A stretch of DNA of 64,000 nt, taken from the NCBI GenBank assembly GCA_030407085.1, contig CM059584.1:139490001-139554000 (forward strand), read 5' to 3'. The position numbers and the translations under genes were made by a program. Each line of letters starts with the position of its first letter. Positions within the stretch are counted from its first letter, which is position 1. The notes under the pieces are model-generated. The model worked only from the letters and a program-made list of their open reading frames with translations. It made no database searches and was not told the origin of the DNA. Positions 1-12,444 of this stretch are shown in pieces. Source of the DNA: Trichopria drosophilae (taxonomy: Eukaryota > Arthropoda > Insecta > Hymenoptera > Diapriidae).

Positions 1-240
1 GTTGGCACGTTGCCTACTGTCAGGGTTTGGGGTTTGGCGGGTTTTGGTACAGCAAGATAGCTGTCGCCGCGTGTACGATGATCTCGCCCCTGAAAAGTCT
101 CGCACCCTCTGCTCGTAACGACGCTTGTAAGTCGTGCTTTCGTTGTCGTATAGTCGTCGTTTGGCCGCTTTATCAGCCGGTCGCTTTTAAGGTTCGAGCT
201 AAATGCGAGGCAACCCTTGGCTAAACTGGAAACTTCGTTA
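1..240. other. GC-elevated edge segment, no recognisable gene
   Basis: The first 240 bp are near 50% GC, and a 65-codon frame (27-224, plus) starts MGFGGFWYSKIAVAACTMIS. It has no recognisable domain, and the window edge hides what lies upstream. It could be an exon fragment or a regulatory island. Confidence 0.2.
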
Positions 241-2950
241 GAAGAGGGTCCAAATTCCACGACGACATCAATAAGGTACAACATGTGTGACCAAAGAGTA
301 AGCACGCTCAAAATGCCTCTACTATTGGAACTATTTGTTCTTTGCAGATCTGAAAAGTAAATAATAGCATCGAACGTGTTGTAATGGCGTTACGTCGAGT
401 TTCCTCCCTTTGTCCGATCCATTGCGCTTCTTATCACTTACGGTGGAATGGCTCGCCATAAAGATGTTGTGTTACACGGTATTTTTTTTATTTATACGTC
501 GCTTGGAGAAGCCCAGTAAAAAAATGCAGACTGAGAAATAGAAAAATTGAAGGGGGATTAACAGAACAATCTGCACTCGCTGGAGTGTGTATTATGCAAA
601 AGTTACTGTAAATTTCATACGTCGGTTTAGTTTGGAATTTAAGATTATGTGCCCTGAATGACTCAAGGTTCCCAAAATACTGGAAGGTGATATGTTATTT
701 CAGACAACAGTCCATAGCATTAATGGGATATATCTCAAATCATAATTGAACTTAAAATGATAAATTAAAGCGATAAAGTACTACAATATGATCCAAGCGA
801 TGGAAACCTCCATCAAAATGTTGTCTTCTGAACATAACCTCAAAAGTATCCAAAAAACGGTGCATAACCCCAAATATCTCAAAATTCTGGCATGATTAGA
901 TGAATGCTGATTTCGGATTCGGATGGTGTGCAAAAAATTACTTCGGAAATGATTCATTAAATTCAAAATTCTAGAGTATAATTACAGTATACCAGCATAT
1001 AGACAATAAGGGACTTTGAATTTCCGCGAGATTTCGGGGCTTTCTCAAAATGGTCGTACTTGGATTCATCGATTTTGAAGGAGAGAGCATATCGCTGTAA
1101 AGGACCTGCAGAAATCAACGATAAAGATTAACTAGTGTCTCACCAATGGGAACTCAGGTTCGGTGGCTGCATACGAATATCCGAATTTTCGTTGCGTTCT
1201 CGTATGCATTCGAATCCGATCCAGCTTGAGTGACCGTGGAGCGAAAGATCCGGAGCTTTTTTTTACTGGCGTTACCAGACACGCAAGGAATACCAAGGTA
1301 CCCCATTATGGGAAATTGCCTGCTTAAAGCTCCGATAGTCGAGTTAAGACAAGATCGTTACGGGGGTACTAAATGGAAAATGCGACTTTTTACTGATTAA
1401 TGGAAACTTGGCAGTTCGTCGTTTTATAGTGTTGACAATTTCATGTAGTCGTTCAACTAGTGGCCACTGAACTGCTGATCAATTCTCACTGGTAGAAAGT
1501 GTCTCTGTCATTGTTTCAAATCAATTTTCCGAAAATTTTGGAAAATTAAATAGGGAACTATCATCTGAAAAGTGCACTCGAGAAATAGAGCCACTGCGAA
1601 CTGCGCATATCAAGCTTCGAAGTCACATGACATTGATTTCTGTCGTGTCATTTTTTACACAAAAAGGTATAACTTTCGTTTCTTATTTTTCATTTCAGTT
1701 TCCTATTTTTTTGGTACTTTATATACAAGCAAATCATTACCGAGAGAAAATGATTAAACTTCAAATCTTGAGGACAGAAGAAACCATAAAATATTTTTTT
1801 AACCAATCTTCAGGAAAACTTAGGAAGATTTTGATCGTATTGAAAAAAGTTAAAAATGTTTTTGGAAACATTTGTTGAATTACCAACTTTTTATGAAAAT
1901 CACTAAAATATTCCAAAATTTGATGCAGGCCAAGTTCAAAATCTTTGAAAATTTCTCTCATCCTCGAGAATCAAAACAGGCAATAATATTCAGGCATTAA
2001 AAAAATCAGTCGATATACAGAATAAGTACCGGTAATGTCGACCACCTCAATAGCAGTCCATTATTTTGTATTTCCACATAAACGGTAAATTATGGGATAG
2101 AGATAATATACTCATTGGCATGATTGGTATTAACTTTAGCACCACGGAATAATCCGGGAACTATTTAATTGATAAGCGTGTCCTCATTTTACAACGATTT
2201 TTCTTCTGGTCTTTCATTACAAAGTACCACATTTTTGTGAACAATGTTTTCTCTTTTTTTCTTTTAAAGAACGATTTTTAAAAGATCATGAATATGGGTA
2301 AGATATTCCTTATTATTCTATTATTCAGGCGCCATTAAAAGGATAAATGAACAATTATCAGCGGTGAACCTTTGAAGCTTTTCACTTTTTTGTTGTTTTG
2401 AGGGGGGTAGGCCTAGCGTTCCTTAAATATGTAAAAAGTGAAAATGAGCATTTTCAAAACTTCAACCCCTATCATAGTTCAGCCGAAATATTAATAAATA
2501 ACATATTTGTTTCAGTGTCGACGTAGTTATATGGCCCATACCAGTTTCTTTACATTTGCATTATAGTGGAATTAAATCTAATGCATATTATTTTTTTTTG
2601 TTGAGAATTTAATGCTATATCTGTTTTGTTTGAAATATTTGTCAATAAGATTTGCATTTTCACAAAATAAATACAAAAAACTTCGAAGAAACGTAATTGT
2701 GGCTAATGTCTTTTTAGTAATGGACGGATATCGTCGCGGGATATCGTGTGTAAGAGTTGTACATATGTACGTACACACAAGATCACGAACAGAAATTTTG
2801 TTATTGTTGTTTTGAGATCATTAGGGTCTGAAACGTCGACATTTGATGAAAAACTATGGGGTAATTTTTTTCCGAGAACTGACAAAATTCAATACTTTGT
2901 CCAGACGTATGGTCTCGGTTGAAGTAAATGGATTAAAACGGACACTGGAT
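241..2950. other. Non-coding, AT-rich
   Basis: I see no gene. Short chance frames occur on both strands. A slightly GC-richer patch lies at about 1140-1360. A GAAACGTCGAC word occurs at 2831, shared with other places in the window. Confidence 0.5.
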
Positions 2951-2955
2951 GGCAA

Positions 2956-3119
2956 GTAGTTATTAGTATTTTTATAATATTATAGAATATTGAGAAATTA
3001 GAAATGTTTGTCAGTTTATTAAGATTGGTACTACACACTTATACAATAATAAGCCTCTTAATAAATTGACAAACATTTCTAATTTATCAATAGTCCACCG
3101 TATTATAAAAAGTAATAAC
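2956..3119. mobile_element. Foldback/MITE-like inverted repeat, about 165 bp
   Basis: The left arm (about 2956-3024) and the right arm (about 3056-3119) are imperfect reverse complements. The best-matching core is AAATTAGAAATGTTTGTCA on the left and its complement on the right; ends read AGTTATTAGTA and, on the opposite strand, GGTTATTACTT. There is no coding capacity. It is consistent with a small non-autonomous DNA transposon. No convincing target-site duplication is visible. Confidence 0.7.
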
Positions 3120-3458
3120 CCTCAATACTCGTATTGTTTCTTCTTTATTGTAATAGACCGAAATACATCATTACTATTTTTAAACGTATATTTTTATAAA
3201 CGATCGAGAAAATAACTGCAATATGAATATGATAATCACTTGTATTATAGAATCATCATGGTGTACAAAAGAAATTGTTACAGGAAAGTATAGAAATATT
3301 TAGATATTAAAGAGAATGAATATATGCAGTTATATTCTTAAGTAACTGTAAGCTTTCCAAATAAAAAACAAAATAAAATTTTGCAATTGTAACAAAACTT
3401 TAGAAAAGATCCAAGTTTCAAACTGTATATCATGACATTTAAATTGGAAAATATTACA

Positions 3459-3837
3459 TTAAAGAGGTTCTAAAGTGCTCTGCAGATCAGGTAGGAATTT
3501 TCACAAAAAAATCGTAAATGAAAAATATCTGAATCATTTTCAAAATTCAGGCTCTGCAAGGATAATTCTAATTACTATTGCCGGTATCCTAGAAAATACC
3601 AAAGAAATTAATGCATAACTGCCTGAGAGTTTTCGGATATAAGTATTTTTATTTATTTCCGACAATTCTCGGCAAGTTCTAAAATAATGTCTTCGGTATT
3701 TTTTAGGGAACCGTCTACAGTAATGATAATTGCCTTCACAAACCTGAATTTTGAAAATCTTATTCAGTCATCTTTAATTTAGTTTTTTTATGGGAAATTT
3801 CCTACCTTACCGGCGAACCATTTTAGAACACCCTTAA
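3459..3837. mobile_element. TTAA-ended foldback element, 379 bp
   Basis: The two halves are imperfect reverse complements over nearly their whole length. TTAA occurs at both ends (3459-3462 and 3834-3837), followed inward by AGAGGTTCTAAA on the left and GGGTGTTCTAAA on the complementary right. Shared blocks include AGGTAGGAA, TTTTCAAAATTCAGG and AAAATACC. TTAA is the target duplicated by piggyBac-type transposases, so this is a candidate non-autonomous relative. No open frame. Confidence 0.7.
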
Positions 3838-6829
3838 GGTCCTAAAATCTATTGAATTGTTTATCAACATTAAAACATTGTTTGCAGATAACATATTTTT
3901 ACATGTACCTTTTTAAATCAATCTAATTATATTAAGTAGTATATGCCAGTATTTTGGATTTATAAACAGGAATTTAGAATGTCTTTCATACAAGTTTATC
4001 CTGAATCACGCCATAGTAATTTTCTAGCAACTGCCCCAAAACAGATGCATCATACATAATTGTTTGTTAATGAATATGAACAATGTTTCTAGAAGGGTTT
4101 TGCATGTAGTTTGATGCGCTCAATACGTAAAACATAGCAAAAAATGCCACCAGACATCATTGACCTTGAAACTAAAATTTTACCTCCAGACATTTTCAAC
4201 ATCCAAGATTCTTTCAAGCTTTTCTTCACTGTTTTCCCCTTAGTGCATCAATGACACCGAAAAGCATTCGCTTACACAACAAATATAACATGACCTTCAC
4301 TGCATTGTCAAGGTTAAGGATACTTCATTGATTTTTTCAGTATTTTTTCGTATTCAGTCCATTAAGTTACGTAGAAAATCCTCGGTTCTACTCCAAACGA
4401 AAGTTGAAATACCGCTTTTTCCAAGCTAATAACGATTAACCAAGGTTAACAATGGTTCCAGTAATATAAAAACTATCTTTTTTACAGTAAAAACATCAAA
4501 TTTTGCCTAACCATTAAATATTTTGTACCTATTGATATATCGACCACTATCAAATTTTCGTCTTATTAACTTATTCAAAATTTTATTAAAAAAAAATCTT
4601 TATTAAAAAGATTTTCTACAATTTAACCGAACAATTTTTACAAATTTCTAAACTCAATGAATATGTCTTTACTTTTTAAAAATCTTTAATCTTTACACTG
4701 TGCGAATAATTGCAATGATTAGGCAAAAGATTTGGAAAAATTCGTTCTGATAAGCTCTAAAGAATATTTTTCTGAAAAAAATAAACTGTCGTTTGTTAAA
4801 ATCGATTCTTATTTAAAAATGTTTCTTTTTTATGCAATAAGAATATTTGAGCCAGTAATACATGTTGTTTAACAAATTATTTTCACATGATTAAAGATAA
4901 TCATTCTTTCTTCAGCAATATCATTAATAATAAAAACTATATTCTTGGAAGTGTTATAATAGTATATTACGATACAAATGCGCGAAGTAGGTGATTACAA
5001 CTCTTCTTCAAAATATTTTAATTTTTTCATATTAAAAAACTTCAATTATCAGGAAACAGCAATGTAAATATAAAATACTAAAGTTTTATAGCGAGGTACA
5101 TTAAGCTGATGAAACATTTCCATTTAGGATTCAATTCTGTGGGTTTATATAAGGCTAATTATCCCAATAACAACAATAGTTATTTAACTTAAAAAATCAG
5201 GGGTAATTGTTAGCTCAACGTTGAACTGGCTACACACTTCATAATAGATAAGCGAATATTAAATAACAATCATGTAACAATTCAGGCCGCATTTAAGGCT
5301 AATTTAAGCACTCAATACTAAATTTTATGCATTTCAATTTACAAAATCTAGGAATGTTGTTTTTTAAATTAACCTTTACTATGCACACTGATTTTTCGTT
5401 GGCTCCTACAAATAATTATGTGCCATAAAAAAAAGAGGCCATCTCTGGGGTGAAATATACCCCAAGTGTACAGTAAAAGTTAAAATAGTGGAATTTTTCT
5501 ACTTTGAAAAACTTCAATAACCCTTAATTATAACACGGTTGTTTTTTAAAATCCGCTTACTATAAACGACTTATCTTGCCAGCTTAACATCTCTATTTTG
5601 ATGTAATTAAACTGAGCTGAATATTTTTCGCCACGAACTTCACGTTCGAATAATAAAGACAGAATAGAAAATTTATTTCGGATCGATAAATCTAACTATT
5701 TATATTTTATATTAATATTATGCAATTAAACTATTAATTACATCCAAAGAAAATACATAATAATATTATTACTGATCAATCATAATTAATGCTATATCTT
5801 CTAGCGATTTCTAAATTAGAATTCAATATAGTGACATTAAAAATAAAATAAATATAAACAATATCCATGAACTAAATAAAAAATACGATAATAATAATAA
5901 ATAATGTTATGTTTTCGTGCATTGTTAAATCACCAACTGTTTTGGCTAGTATCTGCATTAGCTAGATTTCGGGTCGTTTATAACCCAGATTATAAATTCA
6001 GAAAAGAATTAAATTTCCCTACCGAGACAATAAATACCGTTTGCTTATTCCAATTCCCAAATCTTTCTCTTGAAACCAGGAGGAAGTTAATAAAAACTGT
6101 GATACAAGGCGACAGTTGCAAGTAGAAAAGTTCGTATCCACAGTTTCTGTCAGACGACCCAGAAAGTCTCCCGGCAATGATGGCGCCCTTCGAACTTCAT
6201 ATTACCGCGGGATAAGCGGTACAACACATTCGAAAAACTTTTAAACCGCTGCAACGAAATATAACTTTTTTCAAAACTTCTTAGATAAACACGAATATAC
6301 CCACAGCAAATAATAATCTCTACGAATGCTACTTCTTCTTACTTCAGAGTCCCATTTTAAATAATTCTTTTAATTGCTTAACTTAGTAACTGATCTTTAT
6401 CGATCAAATTTGAACATGTTTAACTCTGAAGTGTTTTAGACCTCGGATTTTAATTCCCAAACAAGATTATTAAGAATTTTATGAATTTCATGTTGCCCTA
6501 TAAGTAAGAATCGATTCTAATAGGATTTTTGCTCCCAAATCCAAATATGACCGCCAAAATATCCCATTGGCTCTAGTTGTCGAGTTATTAAAGGTCAAAA
6601 AGGTAAAAAATCGTGTTGTGGACACTGATTGTGCGTGTACGCAGACTTTTCTTGATCGACTTATCGTTTATAGTATAATCGTAAACATAAAATATATTAT
6701 ATATTTGCAAACGTGCCAAACAATTTTTGTTATTACGTATATGTATAAAGTGTAAAAAACGCGTAAAGTCATACTTGTGTTACAAATACTGTAACATAAA
6801 ATAAATTAAGAAATTCGTTTTTTAAAGAC
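3838..6829. other. Non-coding, very AT-rich
   Basis: No gene is supported. A loose direct repeat (GTTGTTTTTTAAA at about 5356 and 5538) and a small palindrome GGGGTGAAATATACCCC near 5448 are the only structures noted. A 73-codon plus frame at 5904-6125 has no exon signals. Confidence 0.5.
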
Positions 6830-7190
6830 CAAGGTCCGCTGATTCCTAATTCGAAGTCAGTTTATCGTAATTTAAAATGACGTCACGGGCTATTTGGATC
6901 GTTGTTTACGAATTTGAAGAAGTTAAATAAATTTATAACATTAAAATATTTTAAAACTTTGTCCAATACAGCAATTTTAAATTACTCTAAAGTGATTCCA
7001 AATTCGCAATCAGTGACCGGAAAAACCCCACTGTAACGAGCTTGAAATGAATTCGATGAATTTAAAAAAAAAATTCGTTTACCATATTGGATTTGCCATT
7101 TTGCATTTCGCCAAACTTACTTTAGATTCAGAATCAGCGAGCCTAGTAACATCTTGACATATGATATTGTTGGCAGCATTTCTCGCGATT
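6830..7190. repeat. Diverged copies of the GCTGATTCCGAATT / GCCATTTTG repeat
   Basis: The segment contains CGCTGATTCCTAATTCGAAG at 6838, a related GATTCCAAATTCGCAATCAG near 6992, and TTGCCATTTTGCA near 7093. The same word set recurs at 31.0, 48.6-49.8, 58.8-60.6 and 63.8 kb. No coding sequence. Confidence 0.45.
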
Positions 7191-7797
7191 TAAAATGTGT
7201 GCCGCAATTGTTTAAATCACTCGGGAAAAAACAGCTTCAGTACACAGATTGAACATAAGACAGTTTCACGACCTTAATGAAATACGAGACCTTACTCCAC
7301 AGTATGAAAAAATAAAAATTTTTTTTCCACCTAGCTAGATAATTTGTGTTGTACCGGTTAGTATAGGTATGAAAAATGTCCTGAAAGGTGATTTTTACAC
7401 CTTTGATCTGTAATATCTTGAAAATTAGAATCAATTGGCTATTTTTGAGGTTATATTTGGATTCTGGAGAAAAAATCCTATCAGAATCGACGCTTATGAA
7501 TAGGGCAATAATGTCCTTCATACTATTCCCATATTGGCATCATGTAAAATAATAAAGACAATAAAATCGTTTAGGACGAATTCATATGAAAGGTGGACTT
7601 ATAAGATGTATAAACAAGGAAAAAGTATGGCACAAAAAACTAATAACGTTGTGCATTCGATAGTACTCTGTATTAACTGTAGTTTACTAAATAATGTAAC
7701 TAATATACTTAGAATGTTGGAGGATTTTAATAGTTTTTTAAGGAATGCATTGTGAATCTCTGATATTTTTCAAATGTTTTTTTAATCCAGTCATAAC
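7191..7797. other. Non-coding, AT-rich
   Basis: Open frames of 73-94 codons exist on each strand but have chance composition and no splice or start context. Nothing else seen. Confidence 0.45.
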
Positions 7798-8003
7798 GCA
7801 GACAGCAAAATAAAAAAGAATTCAGAATGATTTCGAAATGTGATCTAAAAGAAGACAGATGTCCCACTTTCTGAGGGTTTCCTGAACATAATGTCATTAA
7901 GAGATCATTATGACCTCATATTCTGAAAACCCTCAGAAAGTTGTATATCTTTTAGAACACATTTCGAAATCATTCTGAACTCTTTTCTATTTTGCTACCT
8001 GGA
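7798..8003. mobile_element. MITE-like hairpin, about 205 bp
   Basis: The terminal arms are nearly perfect reverse complements: AGCAAAATA, TTCAGAATGATTTCGAAATG and CTAAAAG occur on the left and their complements on the right. The inner CTTTCTGAGGG / CCCTCAGAAAG also pair. The whole element can fold into a long stem. It has no coding capacity. Confidence 0.75.
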
Positions 8004-11000
8004 AACAGTCGGTAAAGGATGAAAGTGTAATTCGTACACTGTTTTGTAAAATGATGGTAATAAAACCTGACTAGGTTATAAAAAATGTCACCTAATAATC
8101 AACATTTAGACATGTTGAAATATCTAGATTTTACTTCTAATCGTCCATTACAATTTAAAAAGAGCACTATGTTTGTACTAATTGACAGAGCAATTAATTT
8201 ATACGAGATCAGATTCGGATAAAAACTGTTAATATTGTAAGATTTACATTATTAAAACATGGACATCCATTGCAATTTATAAATGAAATCATACAACGAA
8301 AAACTTCAATTTTAAAAAATAGCCATGTGGAGTATCAAATCCCACGACTTTATTCTAACAAATGTTACATAAGACAAATCGAAAGACCACTTAAAGATTA
8401 AAAGAATATTAAGGAGGATAAACGACATTATACAGGTTGAACATTTCATCGAATCAAAGCTGGACACGATTTTAACTATGAGGAGGTTAAAATTTTCGCT
8501 AAAGACAAGAATAATACAAAATGCATAAAGAAATAGAAAACTTCTTTACTAAAAAAAAAATTGAATACATCTGATATCGTCAGATTTGAAAAGTCAAATT
8601 TAACAGAGATTTACAACACTTTACTTCAAATTAAAATCCTGCAACTTTCTACGTACATTGTTTACATTAGTTAGTACTCTACATTTAATATAGAGTACTA
8701 ACTAACGCACAAAGTTTTTATTTGTCGCAATATTTTTTCGTTTTTTATATCTTATAAGTCAACCATTCAAATTTTATTGCTTTTATTATGCATTTTACAC
8801 CATTGAAAAATTGAAAACACAAAAGTTTAGAAGAAAGAAATTTAAAGTTCGTTAACCATTTAAAAAGTCGTCGTACTGGATAATTTATAAGCGGTAAACG
8901 TTAACAAACAGTGACATTTAATTTCATTGGTTATGTAAAAATAATTTTGTCATTACAAAACATTACTGCAGGATAAATTACACTAGTTTTATGTTGAAAT
9001 CGAAAGGTAGTTTGAAATTCTTCTTGAAAGCTACCATTTTTTTTTTAATTGCGATTAACGTTACTAGTTTTGTATTACATTACTGACTTTTAGTGATACC
9101 TATATGCTATTAATCATTAGTGGTAACTGATTAATTAATTGTAAAAACAGTTAATAAATTGAGGAGATTGCAGGCAAGAATATCGAAATAGTAATAAAAC
9201 TTCTGGATAGTTAAAAGCCAATGTTCTAAACAAGCGGACAAGTTTACTGTGGATTTTACCTTACAAAAATGAAATAATGTAAAAAATAGCAGAATGTCTA
9301 GAATGACAGTCGAGAAACGTGAGTTGAAACGTATTATTAAAAATTAAATATCCCTCAAGAAAATTTAATACCAATATGGCCATTAGTGTAATCCGAATTT
9401 GACTAAAAGGTATCTCATTAGTTGTTCATTTCTCTTGCTCCCAATCAATTTCATAATAATTCAACATAACGAACGAAAGTGAAACAGGATGCAGTTTAAT
9501 TTTGATGTTTAGAATCGAGATTAGGTGCAATCCGAGAACCCAAATTCGAACGTTAATTTCTGCAATAGTGTGCGTTAATGGAAATTAGAGAATATTAGAG
9601 AACTTCGATAATTTGATTCCAGCAAACGGTGGCTAATTATTGGAATTTCTGTTTCGCTGACTTGTTTAAGGGATATAGTTATTGAAATTAAAGTCTGGGA
9701 GTACAAAATATTTGGATGTTCACTTCGATTAATTATGTAATATTTAATACTGTAATTTTGAAGAAAATATTGTTTTTCCTTCAATGTACAACTTGCTTTG
9801 CTCATAGCGGAAAGTTTCAGAGGACATGAAATAAACATAATGTAATAAAATTTAAAATAAGTTTTCTTATATGTATCCTAAAAATATGTAATCAAGTAAA
9901 TATTTTATTTACATCACGTAAGCCACACTTTAAAATAATATTTCAGCACTTACATCAAATTAAATTAAATTTAAGTAACTTTTAACAAAGTTTCATTAAA
10001 TTTAAGGTACATTTAATTAAATTTAATGAATGTGCTGGAAGTAAATTTCTTCGTGTTTTTACAGTTTAATTTATCGATAAAAGCGCTACTTTATATACGT
10101 ATACTAGAAGTTTAATCTGCACTTAAAACTTAATTTATTAAATTTTTCATTGGATATGGCTGATTCCAAACATTAAGTTTTCAAAATCAGTTTCAAAAAT
10201 GTCTCTTTGACATTGTCTTCTACATATCAATTTGATATTAAATTAATATAATTCAATTATTTGATTAAAGGGTGTAAATATACTTTTAACAGGATATATT
10301 AGAATTTGTAGGCCATGAAAAACTGAAAATATCGAGATAATCCCCCTCTCCTTACTCAAAATTTCGTTTTCTGATTAAAAACATAATCATGTCATTCTTT
10401 ATTCGATTTTCAATTTCCTTAACACTTTGAAAGAAGAAGAATAAGCCATTTAAATGGACTATTACTCATTTTGACAGGAAGAAAAGGGTTTAACAACATT
10501 TTTCACTCATTTTTCAATTAGCTGCCTACTTGGTGATATAATTTGATTTCTGACATTTATACGTATTCAAGGTTTGAAAATACATATAATTTTGCTTCCA
10601 AAAAGTCTTTTGTTGAATGAAATTGGTTGCAATTTGAGATCCGCGAGTTTTAAAATTTGAAAAATGTTTCAAACGCTCCATCAATTCGCATTCAGAATAC
10701 TGTTGGTTACTCAGGCGTGAAACTAAATATGATTTACGTCAATGAAAGGCATCCATGAAAAACTTTCGAATATTCATTTACCATTCTTCATTCATTTCAC
10801 ATTTTCCAGGTTTTCGCGTTTTTATGATACAAACAATAAATAAAAATTTCACTTTTGAATAACTTTTGTGTTTGTAAAGAATATATTTTCTTACGAAATT
10901 TCGGGGTAATAAGGAAAACCATATTATTTTCAGTTTTTCGTGACTTACAGTGTCTACGTTTTGCATTAAAAGTTTCTTATTTCGCAATACAGTTAGCAGA

Positions 11001-11559
11001 AATCATAATGTCGGCATTGAATACTAGAGCAATATCATATTTCTCTAAAAACAGCAAAAACAGTTCAGATTTACGAATATTTAATTATACATTGCCAGCA
11101 TGTAAGGGTTTAAAATAGTTTTGTGCATGTAATTGTATCAGAAGTCTTGATACTCCAACTAGAAATGACAGAAACAAAATCAATCATTTTTGTTAACAGA
11201 TCCGATTTCGATTCCAACAAACTTTCACTCACGAAACTGTAATGCACGAAATCACAACCTCAAATTTATTTCTCAAAGCCGTTTTTTGTTGACATTTCCA
11301 TCAAATTCATTTTTGTTTGAGACTCATTGTGCTACCAAAAATTGTAAAGTTTCATGGTCTCCCCACCTGTTATTTCTGTTATTTAAAATGATACAAATAA
11401 CAAAATCACCATTTCCTCACGATTGGATTCGAACAATCGCTGTAAATTACATTGCAGCCAAAATCGAAAGTGGTAAAATTTTATAGCACACTTAAAGTAA
11501 ACATCATCACTTTATCACGGTTTTTTCTCTAAAAAAAACGTTTCGATACTGAAGTGACA
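8004..11559. other. Non-coding, AT-rich
   Basis: No gene is supported. It includes a short perfect hairpin at 8666-8706 (listed separately) and a cluster of TTAAATTTAA-type words near 9955-10030. Overlapping frames on both strands at 10778-11486 have chance composition. Confidence 0.5.
8666..8706. repeat. Perfect hairpin, about 15-bp stem
   Basis: Arms TTAGTTAGTACTCTA and TAGAGTACTAACTAA flank a 9-nt AT loop. The stem is too short for a typical insect pre-microRNA and no independent promoter or termination signal is visible. It may be a decayed MITE core. Confidence 0.6.
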
Positions 11560-11929
11560 CTTAGGCTAGCGATTGCGAAGCTTTTCCGCATCAGCGAAGT
11601 AGAAATCCAAAAAACAAAGGTCGTAGCTCATTTTCGCACCGGGTGAACCGTCCACTTTTCCTTGGCTAAATCCTCATAATAAAATAAATCAAACGATCGT
11701 TAATTTACGACAAAATTTTCACTCACACAATGACGTGCTGCACAATGCATTGCCCCCTCGTATCCCACGTCACGTTTTCGATTCACAAAGCACGTTCACT
11801 GCGTCGAACACACACGCGGTTTTCGTGCACTGGCGTTAAACCGCATGAATGAACCGGCACTATACATCCCTCACTTACACACTTGTAAAAGCCTGTTTCA
11901 CCCACGAGCAATTAAAAAAAAATATACTC
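11560..11929. other. CpG-elevated flank of the island
   Basis: CpG density rises through this stretch (for example around 11750-11870). No open frame is convincing. It probably belongs to the same regulatory block as 11930-12440. Confidence 0.3.
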
Positions 11930-12440
11930 AAAAATGGGGGGAGGGGTATTCAATTTTTTTTCCAAAAATCGGGTCGAAGCACGTTCCGGGGCGATGAACT
12001 ATAAGGCGCGAGGTATACCCGGGTTAAAAAATATCGTGACGAGGAACGATATGCGTAGCTCGCAGCAAACTGCGGGTCTGGATCGTACCCCGTGCACGGT
12101 TGGGGGTGTACTGTTTTGCCCCTCGACCCCTCGTAGCGTACAACCTGGGATACGCACGAGCCGATATACCCGAAGGGAGCGGGTACAACGTATCCGGGGC
12201 AACGAGCTGGAGCGAGATGGCTGAGCGCAGGCGCCCAAGGGCTTTCAAGAGTCAACCCCCTCGTGGAATCCTCCCTTGCCCCACACCCCCAGCCCCAGCC
12301 CGGTGCGGTCAATGTCACCGTGCATCCCCGCTGTTGCTGCTGCTGCTGCTGCTGGCTCTAGTCCAGGCCTGATAACGCTATAGAGTACCGGCAGGAGCAC
12401 CGAGATCGCCAGATACCTGGCTGCACGAGAGAAATATATT
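11930..12440. promoter_or_regulatory. CpG-dense island, candidate promoter and first exon
   Basis: About 500 bp of clearly GC- and CpG-rich sequence sits in a roughly 30% GC neighbourhood, with CpG-elevated DNA reaching back to about 11560. The plus strand has a frame from ATG at 12217 that starts MAERRRPRAF and ends in a run of eight Leu followed by ALVQA, which looks like a signal peptide but stops at once with TGA at 12370. The Leu run is encoded by the CTG repeat, so it may be an artefact. The minus strand is also open. No clear TATA box or donor decides the direction. A transcription start is the best reading; the strand is unresolved. Confidence 0.3.
12331..12357. repeat. (CTG)n microsatellite
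   Basis: CTGTTG is followed by six CTG units and a GGCT end. In one plus-strand frame it encodes poly-Leu, and on the minus strand (CAG) poly-Ala or poly-Gln depending on frame. It lies in the CpG-dense island. Confidence 0.85.
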
Positions 12441-12444
12441 TCGC

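Noticed and set aside
8666..8706. Possible microRNA hairpin
   Set aside because: The stem of about 15 bp is shorter than an insect pre-microRNA and the flanks pair poorly; no known microRNA seed recognised.
12217..12372. Secreted protein start with Leu-rich signal peptide
   Set aside because: It stops directly after the (CTG)n-derived Leu run with no usable donor, so it is not called as a gene.
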